NCBI GenBank assembly: GCA_021797025.1
Contig: JAKAAK010000082.1
Location: 1 to 11,750 of the forward strand
Direction: 5' to 3'
Source: Thermoplasmata archaeon
GTDB lineage: Archaea; Thermoplasmatota; Thermoplasmata; Thermoplasmatales; Thermoplasmataceae
Length of the DNA: 11,750 nt
Shown: positions 6,496 through 11,750 of the stretch, piece after piece
How the letters are laid out: each line of letters begins with the position of its first letter
Position numbering within the stretch: the stretch's first letter is position 1
Notes under the pieces: model-generated
What the model saw: only the letters and a program-made list of their open reading frames with translations
What the model was told of the DNA's origin: nothing
Databases searched by the model: none
Position numbers and translations under genes: made by a program

Positions 6496-7487
6496 TATAT
6501 CACTCCTGATTCATTGATTCTATCCACAACAATAAGCGCCAGATCCATTAAAAGCCCGAGATCTTCTGACCTGCCTATTCCATTCAAATTCTCGACAGAT
6601 TTCAGGATATAGCCTTTTGCAATTTTGAATGCATATTCCAGGGACCCTGTTTTGAAGAGTACATCCCTGAATTTTTCTTTATAATCCTCTGCATAGTATT
6701 TGCCGGTCAGTATATTTACAAGTATATCCCTATCGGAAGAATTGCTATGCGAGAGTGCATGTATTATGGGAAGGGTTATAACGTCATGATTCAGGTCAAC
6801 CATTGTGGGTTTACCCATTTCCTTTTCATTTCCAACGATATCCAGAATATCATCAGTAATCTGAAAGGCCATTCCCATATTGAATGCGAAATCAGTTAAT
6901 TTATTTCTCACTGTTTTATTTCCTCCGGCTGCTATTGTAGCACCCTCAGCACATGCGGAAAAAAAGTATGCTGTTTTATTTTTTATAATATTATTATATG
7001 TTTCTACATTGAGACCAAGATTTCCTATATTCATTGCTTCTATAATCTGACCTTCCGCAAGATGGGAAGAACCATCGGCCATGACCTTGGAAACCTCCTT
7101 TCCGTATCTGGATCCCAGCTCATATGCCTTTGCAAAAAGATAATCACCAACAACTATGGCGTTGTCTATTCCATCCCGGGAATACAGAGTTTCTCTGCCC
7201 CGTCTGTATTTTGATTTGTCTATAATATCATCGTGTATGAGGCTTGCAGTATGTATTAATTCATAGCCGGCAGCTAGATCAAGTATCTTTTCATAGGACT
7301 CATCACAGGAAATTTCATAGGACAATATGGTAAGAAGCGGCCTGAATCTTTTACCTCCTGCATCTATTGTATATTTTGCCATATCAAACAGATAAACCTG
7401 GTCTGTTTTGATAGATTCAAGAAGCCTTGAATTGACCTCATTGATTTTATCCCGTAAACCATACTGCCATTCAGAGAAATTTTTCAT
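6495..7487 (-). CDS. trans-Polyprenyl diphosphate synthase (GGPP synthase or longer-chain)
   Basis: This 330-residue enzyme condenses isopentenyl diphosphate onto an allylic diphosphate, feeding archaeal ether lipids (C20) or quinone side chains. It has GGKRFRP at 44-50, a first Asp-rich motif DDIID at 86-90 followed by RRG at 95-97, VVGDYLF at 112-118, EGQ at 145-147, KT at 171-172, and a second Asp-rich motif DDILD at 212-216. The fifth residue before the first Asp motif is Ala81, with Ser82 next: small side chains that leave the product channel open, so it should not stop at farnesyl. The stretch LIHTASLIHDD also resembles medium- or long-chain synthases, so C20 versus a longer quinone chain is undecided. 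The lysine of the usual GKxTLP element is replaced (DVITLP), a change seen in some relatives. It is first gene of the unit that continues into the ArsA-like ATPase. Confidence 0.9.
   Translation of the reverse strand: MKNFSEWQYGLRDKINEVNSRLLESIKTDQVYLFDMAKYTIDAGGKRFRPLLTILSYEISCDESYEKILDLAAGYELIHTASLIHDDIIDKSKYRRGRETLYSRDGIDNAIVVGDYLFAKAYELGSRYGKEVSKVMADGSSHLAEGQIIEAMNIGNLGLNVETYNNIIKNKTAYFFSACAEGATIAAGGNKTVRNKLTDFAFNMGMAFQITDDILDIVGNEKEMGKPTMVDLNHDVITLPIIHALSHSNSSDRDILVNILTGKYYAEDYKEKFRDVLFKTGSLEYAFKIAKGYILKSVENLNGIGRSEDLGLLMDLALIVVDRINESGVI
6499..6507 (-). promoter_or_regulatory. Shine-Dalgarno of the ArsA-like gene
   Basis: On the minus strand AGGAGTGAT lies three bases before the ATG at 6495, inside the last codons of the polyprenyl synthase gene. 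It is one of the clearest ribosome sites in the window and contrasts with the leaderless first genes. It fits internal translation in a polycistronic mRNA. Confidence 0.6.
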
Positions 7488-7491
7488 TGAA

Positions 7492-7532
7492 ACACCAAAC
7501 TATATTTATGTATTGAAAATTATGATTTAAGG
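7492..7532 (-). promoter_or_regulatory. Promoter/leader region of the polyprenyl synthase unit
   Basis: Two TATA-like stretches are present on the minus strand: TTAAATC (about 7525-7532) and CATAAATATA (7501-7510). The nearer one is rather close to the ATG at 7487 for a leaderless start. The farther one would give a leader of about 15 nt containing GGTG (7493-7496), five bases before the ATG, which could act as a ribosome site. I cannot decide between them. Confidence 0.35.
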
Positions 7533-7560
7533 TTTTGTAGAAATTTTTTTTATTGCATGT

Positions 7561-7567
7561 AAAAAAG
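7561..7567 (-). terminator. Oligo-T terminator candidate after alba
   Basis: On the minus strand CTTTTTT follows the Alba stop codon directly. A T-tract is the usual archaeal terminator, and the gene that follows has its own promoter-like sequence. This suggests that alba is a separate transcript. Confidence 0.4.
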
Positions 7568-7840
7568 TTATTTGGTAATCACTATTTCTATGGATGAAAC
7601 GTTAGAGGGACCATTCTCCCCCTCCAGAGTTTCTGTATCAAGTTTGATACTTTCATATGCGGCTGTCTGGATAAACTTGTGTTTTGTGATTTCTGCAATA
7701 TCCACTGCCTTGCTTATGGCCTTTCCTCTAGCTTTGATCACGATTTTTTTTATATCAGAGTTATTAAACTGAGTCACTATTGCAAGTACATAGTTCATAG
7801 TTGGTTTTCTTCCCACAAAGATTATGCTTTCTTCAGACAT
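7568..7840 (-). CDS. albA: Alba family DNA/RNA-binding chromatin protein
   Basis: A 90-residue protein with the full Alba fold signature: VGRKPTMNYVLAIVTQF (9-25) and the central KARGKAISKAVDIAEI helix (about 36-51), followed by the beta-hairpin arm and a final IEIVITK strand. Alba dimers coat DNA and also bind RNA in archaea. The conserved GKKP of the Sulfolobus protein, whose K16 is acetylated, reads G10-R11-K12-P13 here, so the acetylatable lysine is an arginine. This would keep the positive charge but remove that control point. Length is normal. It is preceded by an Lrp-type regulator gene on the same strand and shares a 14-bp upstream sequence with it. A T-tract follows the stop codon, so it is probably transcribed alone and abundantly. 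Confidence 0.95.
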   Translation of the reverse strand: MSEESIIFVGRKPTMNYVLAIVTQFNNSDIKKIVIKARGKAISKAVDIAEITKHKFIQTAAYESIKLDTETLEGENGPSNVSSIEIVITK

Positions 7841-7853
7841 TTAAATTACCCAG
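7840..7853. promoter_or_regulatory. Putative Lrp-type operator at the alba start
   Basis: Read on the plus strand this is TTTAAATTACCCAG. It matches, at 13 of 14 positions, a sequence at 8299-8312 on the other strand, in the promoter of the Lrp-like gene. It covers the expected transcription start and start codon of alba, where a bound protein would block initiation. The role as operator is inferred. Confidence 0.3.
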
Positions 7854-7860
7854 TTGTACA

Positions 7861-7870
7861 TTTATTCAGG
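7861..7870 (-). promoter_or_regulatory. TATA box of alba
   Basis: On the minus strand GAATAAA is centred about 24-26 nt before the ATG at 7840, predicting a leaderless mRNA. A second AT-rich candidate, TATATATC, lies about 10 bases farther upstream. Confidence 0.4.
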
Positions 7871-7894
7871 ATATATAATAATATCGTTAATCAT

Positions 7895-8284
7895 TCATTT
7901 AAGACGAACCATGGTATCTGTATTTAAAACGCCGCTTAAATCCCTAATCTTATCCACTTCCATATTGAGCTCATCAATTGTGCTCTTCAATATTCTCACT
8001 GCAACGTCTATCCTTCCGGAAAATTCATAAACGTCCTTATAAATATTTTTAATGGTCTTAATTGTTGTGGAAGCTTTCCGGGAATCAAGTTTTATGAGAA
8101 CTATGCCCTCTATGGATATGCCTGATTCGATGGTGAATTTTTGAATTATTCCGGAATTTACCATATTGAATATGCGCTTTCTGATGGTACCCTCAGATAC
8201 ATTCAATTTTCTGGCTATTTCCATGTTTTTTTCTCTTGAATTTTCCCTTAATAGATCTAAAATTTTATAATCCATTTCATCCAT
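7895..8284 (-). CDS. Lrp/AsnC-family transcriptional regulator
   Basis: This 129-residue protein has an N-terminal winged helix-turn-helix (residues about 1-50). It opens with MDEMDYKILDLLREN, and the recognition region is MEIARKLNVSEGTIRKRI at 21-38. A C-terminal RAM-type alpha/beta domain (about 58-129) forms oligomers and usually senses an amino acid or related metabolite. It is slightly shorter than the usual 140-160 residues, with a trimmed effector domain, so a full effector pocket is not assured. The ATG at 8284 is chosen because it starts the standard DxxDxxIL helix and lies 26 nt from a TATA box. A 14-bp sequence overlapping that box recurs at the alba promoter, so autoregulation and control of alba are plausible. 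The effector is unknown. Confidence 0.9.
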   Translation of the reverse strand: MDEMDYKILDLLRENSREKNMEIARKLNVSEGTIRKRIFNMVNSGIIQKFTIESGISIEGIVLIKLDSRKASTTIKTIKNIYKDVYEFSGRIDVAVRILKSTIDELNMEVDKIRDLSGVLNTDTMVRLK

Positions 8285-8298
8285 TTTACTCTATTTCA

Positions 8299-8319
8299 CC
8301 GGGTAATTTAAATTTATTT
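8299..8319 (-). promoter_or_regulatory. Promoter of the Lrp-like gene with overlapping putative operator
   Basis: On the minus strand the AT-rich AATAAATTTAAATTA (8305-8319) is centred about 26 nt before the ATG at 8284 and serves as the TATA region of a leaderless start. The 14-bp TTTAAATTACCCGG (8312 down to 8299) shared with the alba start overlaps it, the classical position for autorepression by Lrp-type proteins. Confidence 0.4.
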
Positions 8320-8333
8320 GTACGAATATTTTT

Positions 8334-8588
8334 CTATCTATAAAGCCCCTTATCAGTTTCGGTTTTCTTTTTTATAGATTCTTTCGGGACTTTCATCATC
8401 CTTATCATGGGTGCTGCATTGATACTATACTGTGGCAGTCCGGTATTGGGATCGTTTCCCACTTTCATTATTGACATTATCTCTGTTTTAATTTCCAGTA
8501 CGGTTCCATCATCCAGAGATACACGTATCCATTTCGGCTCCTCATCCAGTTTAAATCCCATAACAGCATTATTATTTTCCTCATCCAT
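8334..8588 (-). CDS. Unrecognised 84-aa soluble protein
   Basis: I cannot name the family with confidence. The protein is acidic at the N-terminus (MDEENNNAV) and then has a likely small beta domain: WIRVSLDDGTVLEIKTEIMSI at about 20-40, then GNDPNTGLPQYSINAAPMIRMM at about 44-65. It ends with a lysine-rich tail. The pattern 'strand, DDGT, strand, then GNDPNTG-P-Y' looks like a compact conserved fold rather than random sequence. There are no cysteines, no membrane span and no signal peptide. A well-placed TATA box 23 nt before the ATG and an independent position at the head of the minus-strand run support it as a real gene. It is followed, after 49 bp, by the Lrp-like gene, which has its own promoter. 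Confidence 0.7.
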   Translation of the reverse strand: MDEENNNAVMGFKLDEEPKWIRVSLDDGTVLEIKTEIMSIMKVGNDPNTGLPQYSINAAPMIRMMKVPKESIKKKTETDKGLYR

Positions 8589-8606
8589 AATATCCTAGTG
8601 ATATAT

Positions 8607-8614
8607 CTTATAAA
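8607..8614 (-). promoter_or_regulatory. TATA box of the 84-aa gene
   Basis: On the minus strand TTTATAAG is centred about 23 nt before the ATG at 8588, again predicting a leaderless mRNA. Confidence 0.45.
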
Positions 8615-8649
8615 TATTATACTGTATCTTCGTCACGGCCTTAAAAAAA

Positions 8650-8660
8650 CTTATTAATTA
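8650..8660 (+). promoter_or_regulatory. TATA-like promoter of tRNA-Leu
   Basis: CTTATTAATTA is centred about 27 nt before the first base of the mature tRNA, in an A/T-rich block. The 40 bases between this and the divergent 84-aa promoter hold nothing else recognisable. Confidence 0.45.
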
Positions 8661-8681
8661 AAAACATATTACTACCGGAAT

Positions 8682-8766
8682 GCAAGGGTAACTAAGCTTG
8701 GCCAAAGGTGTAGGACTTAAGATTCTATCTCGAAGGAGTTCGCGGGTTCAAATCCCGTCCCTTGCA
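8682..8766 (+). tRNA. tRNA-Leu (anticodon UAA)
   Basis: An 85-nt class II tRNA that folds by eye. The acceptor GCAAGGG (8682-8688) pairs with CCCTTGC (8759-8765), and the discriminator is A at 8766. The D stem is ACT/GGT, with the loop containing G8700-G8701. The anticodon stem TAGGA/TTCTA encloses the loop CTTAAGA, so the anticodon is TAA at 8718-8720. The long variable arm (8728-8741) has stem CTC/GAG. The T stem GCGGG/CCCGT has loop TTCAAAT. The long variable arm and A73 agree with leucine identity. The 3' CCA is not encoded and must be added after transcription. No intron is present. No duplicated 3' end was seen nearby, so there is no sign that it served as an integration site. Confidence 0.97.
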
Positions 8767-8835
8767 CTAAATAGTATTTTAGACTTACATGAAAGATCCT
8801 TTTAGGCTGCCGAGTTTTGAATATGTTCCACAAAG

Positions 8836-8843
8836 TTTTAAAT
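8836..8843 (+). promoter_or_regulatory. TATA box of the ThDP-enzyme gene
   Basis: TTTTAAAT preceded by A-rich bases is centred about 25 nt before the ATG at 8865, predicting a leaderless transcript. The 98 bases between the tRNA and this gene contain no other recognisable element. Confidence 0.45.
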
Positions 8844-8864
8844 CAGTAATCATAATTATATAAC

Positions 8865-10601
8865 ATGGAGAAATATTATGAAATTAAAACACTGGCACAG
8901 GTTTTAATAAAATCCTTGAAATTATATGGAAATAATTTTATTTTCGGAACAACAGGAGCAGGAATGGCCGAAATCCAGGACGCAATATCGGTTGAAAAGG
9001 GAATTAAATGGATACAGGCACTGCATGAATTCACTGCTATCAGTTCTGCTGAGGGATATGCTCTGGCAAAAAATAGAACCGGCATAGCACTGATTGATCG
9101 TATAGTCGGTACACAGAATTCAATCGGGGCTCTGTACTCATCTTATCTCAATATGGCACCTCTTCTGGTGCTTGCATCAAGGGATATTCCGGGCACGCAT
9201 CTTCTGAATGACCCCACAAGCCATTATTCATCAAAACATCTGGATATTATCGAACCATGGGTTAAATGGGCAAATAACTCACAATCTGAAGAAATGATGG
9301 AGGAAGATCTGTCAAAAGCGTTTTTTATTACACAGCTCGAACCAAAAGGTATATCGTTTCTGACATTGCGGCATGATCTCATGCAGAAACCATATGATGG
9401 AATGGCAATCAGGACGAAGAAATTTTACTATAATAAAAGACTGCCGGATATGGATACTGTAAAAATAATAGGTGATAAAATACTTACTTCAAATAATCCG
9501 GAAATTTTTGTATCCCATGCAGGAAGAAATATGGAATACGTGGATACCATGATTAAATTTGCCGATAAATTCGGAATAGGTGTCAAGGAGCGCCGTTATT
9601 TTATGAGTTTTCCCCTGGAAAATCCCATGCACCTTGGTTTTGTCCCGCGAATGTATGTACCTGAAACAAATAATGATGATCTTCTGCTTCTTTTTGAATT
9701 CGGGATACTGCCGGGAAATGCATTCCCGGTGGATAAGGATATCATAGATTTCTCAACAGAATTTGTCAGGCGCAGGGATATTTACAGTGGCGGTGATTAC
9801 GGTTCATCCAATCTCTTCAACTCCATTGACATAGAATGCGACCTGGGACCAACACTTGAATTAATAATGAAAAAAACTGAAATCAACCATATAGAAAACG
9901 AGGCAATCGAAAATCGCAGGGCTTCTGTTAGAGAGAAACATGAAAAATTAATGAAAGACATAGAGACTATGGCTGCCGGGGATATTGAGAAAGGAATACT
10001 TACGGATAATTCTATAGGATATGTACTCAATGAGGAATGGAAAGAGGGAATGGCACTGGTGAATGGAAGCATCAAATCTTACAATGGGTTGAACCAGCAG
10101 ATAAACCTGAACACACCCGGAACATTTTTCAGCAATCCAAGCGGACATTTAGGATCGCCGGTGGGAATGGCTTATGGCACATTTCTTGCCAGAAATGAGG
10201 AAGAGTACCTGTCCGGTGTAAAAAATTACAAACCGGTTGTATGCATTACTGGAGACGGGGATGCAATATTCGGAAACATCACCTCGGCATTGTGGAGTGT
10301 TAAACATTACGGGTTGGGTGTAATATACATTATTCTGAACAATGGTTCCTGGGCAATAGAATGGCCTTATTTCGAGAACACAACAGAGAAATATATTAAA
10401 AATTCAAAGGATACCCAGTTCATAGACCTTGATAATCCTAGAATTGATTTTGCAACCATGGCAAAGGGATTCAGTATAGATTCGTACAGTGTAAAAGATA
10501 TATCAGAATTGAGAGATGCCTTCCGGAAAGCCATTGACAGTGCAGTTAAAGGAAATCCTTCACTAATTGATATTGTTCTGCCAAAATTCAATGTAAATTA
10601 A
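8865..10601 (+). CDS. Thiamine-diphosphate-dependent enzyme, acetolactate synthase/decarboxylase superfamily
   Basis: This 578-residue protein has the three-domain layout of the POX/acetolactate synthase/decarboxylase superfamily. The N-terminal domain (about 1-175) has FGTTGAG at 27-33 and the cofactor-activating Glu, E55, in LHEFTAISSAEGYA. The middle domain (about 190-340) is poorly conserved. The C-terminal domain (about 375-570) carries the Mg/ThDP motif GDGDA at 463-467 with LNN at 491-493, about the standard distance. Such enzymes decarboxylate 2-oxo acids and may ligate the product to a second carbonyl compound. I do not see a clear acetolactate-synthase FAD region, and there is no ilvN, ilvC or other branched-chain gene nearby, so calling it ilvB is not justified. 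A decarboxylase or carboligase of unknown substrate is the safer name. It is monocistronic, and its last 14 bases overlap the end of the convergent protease gene. Confidence 0.85.
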   Translation: MEKYYEIKTLAQVLIKSLKLYGNNFIFGTTGAGMAEIQDAISVEKGIKWIQALHEFTAISSAEGYALAKNRTGIALIDRIVGTQNSIGALYSSYLNMAPLLVLASRDIPGTHLLNDPTSHYSSKHLDIIEPWVKWANNSQSEEMMEEDLSKAFFITQLEPKGISFLTLRHDLMQKPYDGMAIRTKKFYYNKRLPDMDTVKIIGDKILTSNNPEIFVSHAGRNMEYVDTMIKFADKFGIGVKERRYFMSFPLENPMHLGFVPRMYVPETNNDDLLLLFEFGILPGNAFPVDKDIIDFSTEFVRRRDIYSGGDYGSSNLFNSIDIECDLGPTLELIMKKTEINHIENEAIENRRASVREKHEKLMKDIETMAAGDIEKGILTDNSIGYVLNEEWKEGMALVNGSIKSYNGLNQQINLNTPGTFFSNPSGHLGSPVGMAYGTFLARNEEEYLSGVKNYKPVVCITGDGDAIFGNITSALWSVKHYGLGVIYIILNNGSWAIEWPYFENTTEKYIKNSKDTQFIDLDNPRIDFATMAKGFSIDSYSVKDISELRDAFRKAIDSAVKGNPSLIDIVLPKFNVN

Positions 10602-11664
10602 TTTCATCCTTGGCACTATTAATATAATTTCCAGCATATTCTTCTATTTTTTTCTTTCTTTCCTGAAAGGAATAATGTGTCGACAGTATGCCTTTTACTT
10701 TTTGTATGGGATATGCATTCAAGCTGTCCAGAATTTCTATGCCTTTTATCAGTGAAAAACCGAATCCGTATTTCGTTGCTGTTATATCAGCTTTGATTTC
10801 TCTTTTTCTCCTGTATAGTAATAATGGTATCCTGGTGGCAAATATGGCTAAAATAATAGTGTCAATGGCCAGTGAAATTAATAGAAGACCTTTATCAAAT
10901 ATATAAGGTACGAGTAATATGTCCATAAACAGGAAAATCAGCATGGAGTACACAATGAAAAATCTATATGAATCCTTATTTTTTATGTGCGCCATCTCAT
11001 GGGCCATAATCCCGATTGTTTCTTCTCTGGCGAGATAACCGGAAAAATCCCTTGTAAACACCATAAAAGATGAATTTTTATTTATCAAAAGACTGAATAT
11101 ATTGAAGAGCCTATATTTATTATTTTTTAGAATTCTTACATTTACACCGGTTATTTCAAATTTTTTCTGAAGCAATTCGGCAATTTCCCTGTAATCCACG
11201 CCTGCATCCACAGTGGTTTTATTGAACATGTTACTTTTATGGGTAATTTTCCTGTATACCAGAATTAAACATAATAGTAAGAGATTTAAAATGATAACAA
11301 AAATGTAGTATGGTATAAAATTTAAAATCCTGTGGAGGAAATAGTATATCTCAATAAAAACTCTGAAGAATCCTATTATGATTGAAATGGCCAGGGCTTT
11401 ATAGATATAACCCCGATATTTTACGGACTCAATAAAGGTTGTTCGGGTACCATGATATAGGGAAGCCATATTGGATATAGAATATTGCCTCAGCAACAAA
11501 ATCGTAAATAGATAGATAAAAATAAAAGCACCAGAATATAAAGGAAAATGAACAGCAAGCAGCACCCATAAGACTACTGAAAAGAACATAATTCCTGCAA
11601 ATATGGCTTTTATCTTTGTAAAACGTCTCAAGAAGATTTTGAGTTTTATAGCGTTGTCTTCCAC
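10588..11664 (-). CDS. M48-family (HtpX-like) membrane metalloprotease
   Basis: A 358-residue zinc peptidase of the cytoplasmic membrane. Four hydrophobic segments precede the catalytic part (roughly 20-37, 42-60, 90-106 and 117-138). The zinc-binding HEMAH is at 222-226. Two more hydrophobic segments follow (about 235-256 and 260-283), then REIKAD with E289 as the third zinc ligand and D293. The motif order and the membrane hairpin between the ligands are typical of HtpX/M48B proteins, which degrade damaged or misassembled membrane proteins. It is longer than typical HtpX (about 290), because of the extra N-terminal membrane pair. The start is a GTG at 11664, set by a TATA box 26 nt upstream; no ATG in this frame lies before a much later residue. 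It is a single-gene unit whose last 14 bases overlap the convergent ThDP-enzyme gene. Confidence 0.9.
   Translation of the reverse strand: MEDNAIKLKIFLRRFTKIKAIFAGIMFFSVVLWVLLAVHFPLYSGAFIFIYLFTILLLRQYSISNMASLYHGTRTTFIESVKYRGYIYKALAISIIIGFFRVFIEIYYFLHRILNFIPYYIFVIILNLLLLCLILVYRKITHKSNMFNKTTVDAGVDYREIAELLQKKFEITGVNVRILKNNKYRLFNIFSLLINKNSSFMVFTRDFSGYLAREETIGIMAHEMAHIKNKDSYRFFIVYSMLIFLFMDILLVPYIFDKGLLLISLAIDTIILAIFATRIPLLLYRRKREIKADITATKYGFGFSLIKGIEILDSLNAYPIQKVKGILSTHYSFQERKKKIEEYAGNYINSAKDEINLH
10647..10653 (+). terminator. Oligo-T terminator candidate after the ThDP-enzyme gene
   Basis: Seven T residues lie 46 nt past the stop codon, within the antisense strand of the protease gene (opposite a run of Lys codons). 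It is the first strong T-tract met by a polymerase leaving the ThDP gene. It could also be only the consequence of the KKK-coding sequence. Confidence 0.3.
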
Positions 11665-11684
11665 ATTTTATTATAAGATTGTTG

Positions 11685-11695
11685 TATTTAATTAT
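11685..11695 (-). promoter_or_regulatory. TATA box of the M48 protease gene
   Basis: On the minus strand TAATTAAATAC is centred about 26 nt before the GTG start at 11664, consistent with leaderless initiation. The remaining bases to 11750 contain no feature I can support. Confidence 0.45.
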
Positions 11696-11750
11696 TGGTC
11701 AGAATGCATAAAAAGGAATCACGGATTTATGTGTAATGCTACTGTCTATA

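Noticed and set aside
7544..7551. Plus-strand run of T residues in the alba/polyprenyl synthase spacer
   Set aside because: No plus-strand gene ends upstream of it, so it has no transcript to terminate; it is AT-rich spacer sequence.
8682..8864. tRNA-Leu as an integration site for a mobile element
   Set aside because: No repeat of the tRNA 3' end, no integrase, and ordinary housekeeping genes on both sides.
8865..10601. Naming the ThDP enzyme ilvB
   Set aside because: No ilvN or branched-chain genes nearby and no convincing FAD-binding region; superfamily membership alone does not set the substrate.
11645..11666. ATG overlapping the GTG start of the M48 protease (ATGTG)
   Set aside because: That ATG is in another frame and meets a stop after six codons; the GTG two bases later opens the protease frame.
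11704..11736. Ten-codon frame on the plus strand near the right edge
   Set aside because: Too short, with no ribosome site and no similarity I recognise; no support as a gene.
1..11750. CRISPR array, defence island or transposon
   Set aside because: No direct-repeat arrays, no Cas, toxin-antitoxin or transposase proteins, and uniform composition along the window.

Overview
The window looks like chromosomal core sequence from a thermoacidophilic archaeon of the Thermoplasmata, most likely Thermoplasmatales (Ferroplasma/Acidiplasma/Thermoplasma relatives). The reasons are an Alba chromatin protein, an archaeal tRNA-wyosine enzyme (Taw1), an archaeal class II tRNA-Leu without encoded CCA, and a B12/radical SAM protein resembling a family I associate with Thermoplasma. 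AT-rich TATA boxes sit about 22-27 nt upstream of most first-gene start codons, leaving no room for a leader (leaderless mRNAs). The genus is inferred, not shown. Coding density is very high: no gene-free stretch exceeds 300 bases, and two convergent gene pairs touch or overlap at their stop codons. I see no transposase, CRISPR array, integrase or phage gene.

Layout. (1) 1-1664, plus: a B12-binding radical SAM protein whose 5' end lies outside the window. (2) 1703-3279, plus: a two-gene phosphate module, a DUF47/PhoU-like protein overlapping a short PiT-family permease. (3) 3280-4047, minus: an SDR oxidoreductase, stop codon directly against that of the permease. (4) 4151-5128, plus: Taw1, divergent from the SDR. 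(5) 5140-8588, a run of six minus-strand genes. In transcription order they are an 84-aa unknown protein, an Lrp/AsnC regulator, Alba, a trans-polyprenyl diphosphate synthase, an ArsA-family ATPase with a C-terminal HSP20-like domain, and a 61-aa unknown protein. (6) 8682-8766, plus: tRNA-Leu(UAA). (7) 8865-10601, plus: a stand-alone thiamine-diphosphate enzyme of the acetolactate synthase/decarboxylase superfamily. (8) 10588-11664, minus: a membrane M48 (HtpX-like) metalloprotease. The last 86 bases hold its promoter and nothing else I can support.

How the genes relate. The DUF47/PiT pair is a familiar phosphate-uptake arrangement, but this permease lacks the acidic residue of both PiT signature repeats. 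The polyprenyl synthase, ArsA-like ATPase and 61-aa protein are packed as one translation unit (1-nt overlap, then a 9-nt gap). This unit is the best candidate for an under-described system, possibly linking isoprenoid or membrane supply with membrane-protein handling; that role is inference. The Lrp-type regulator and Alba share a near-identical 14-bp sequence at their promoters, which suggests a common operator. Overall this is a mostly ordinary housekeeping region with a few points worth checking.
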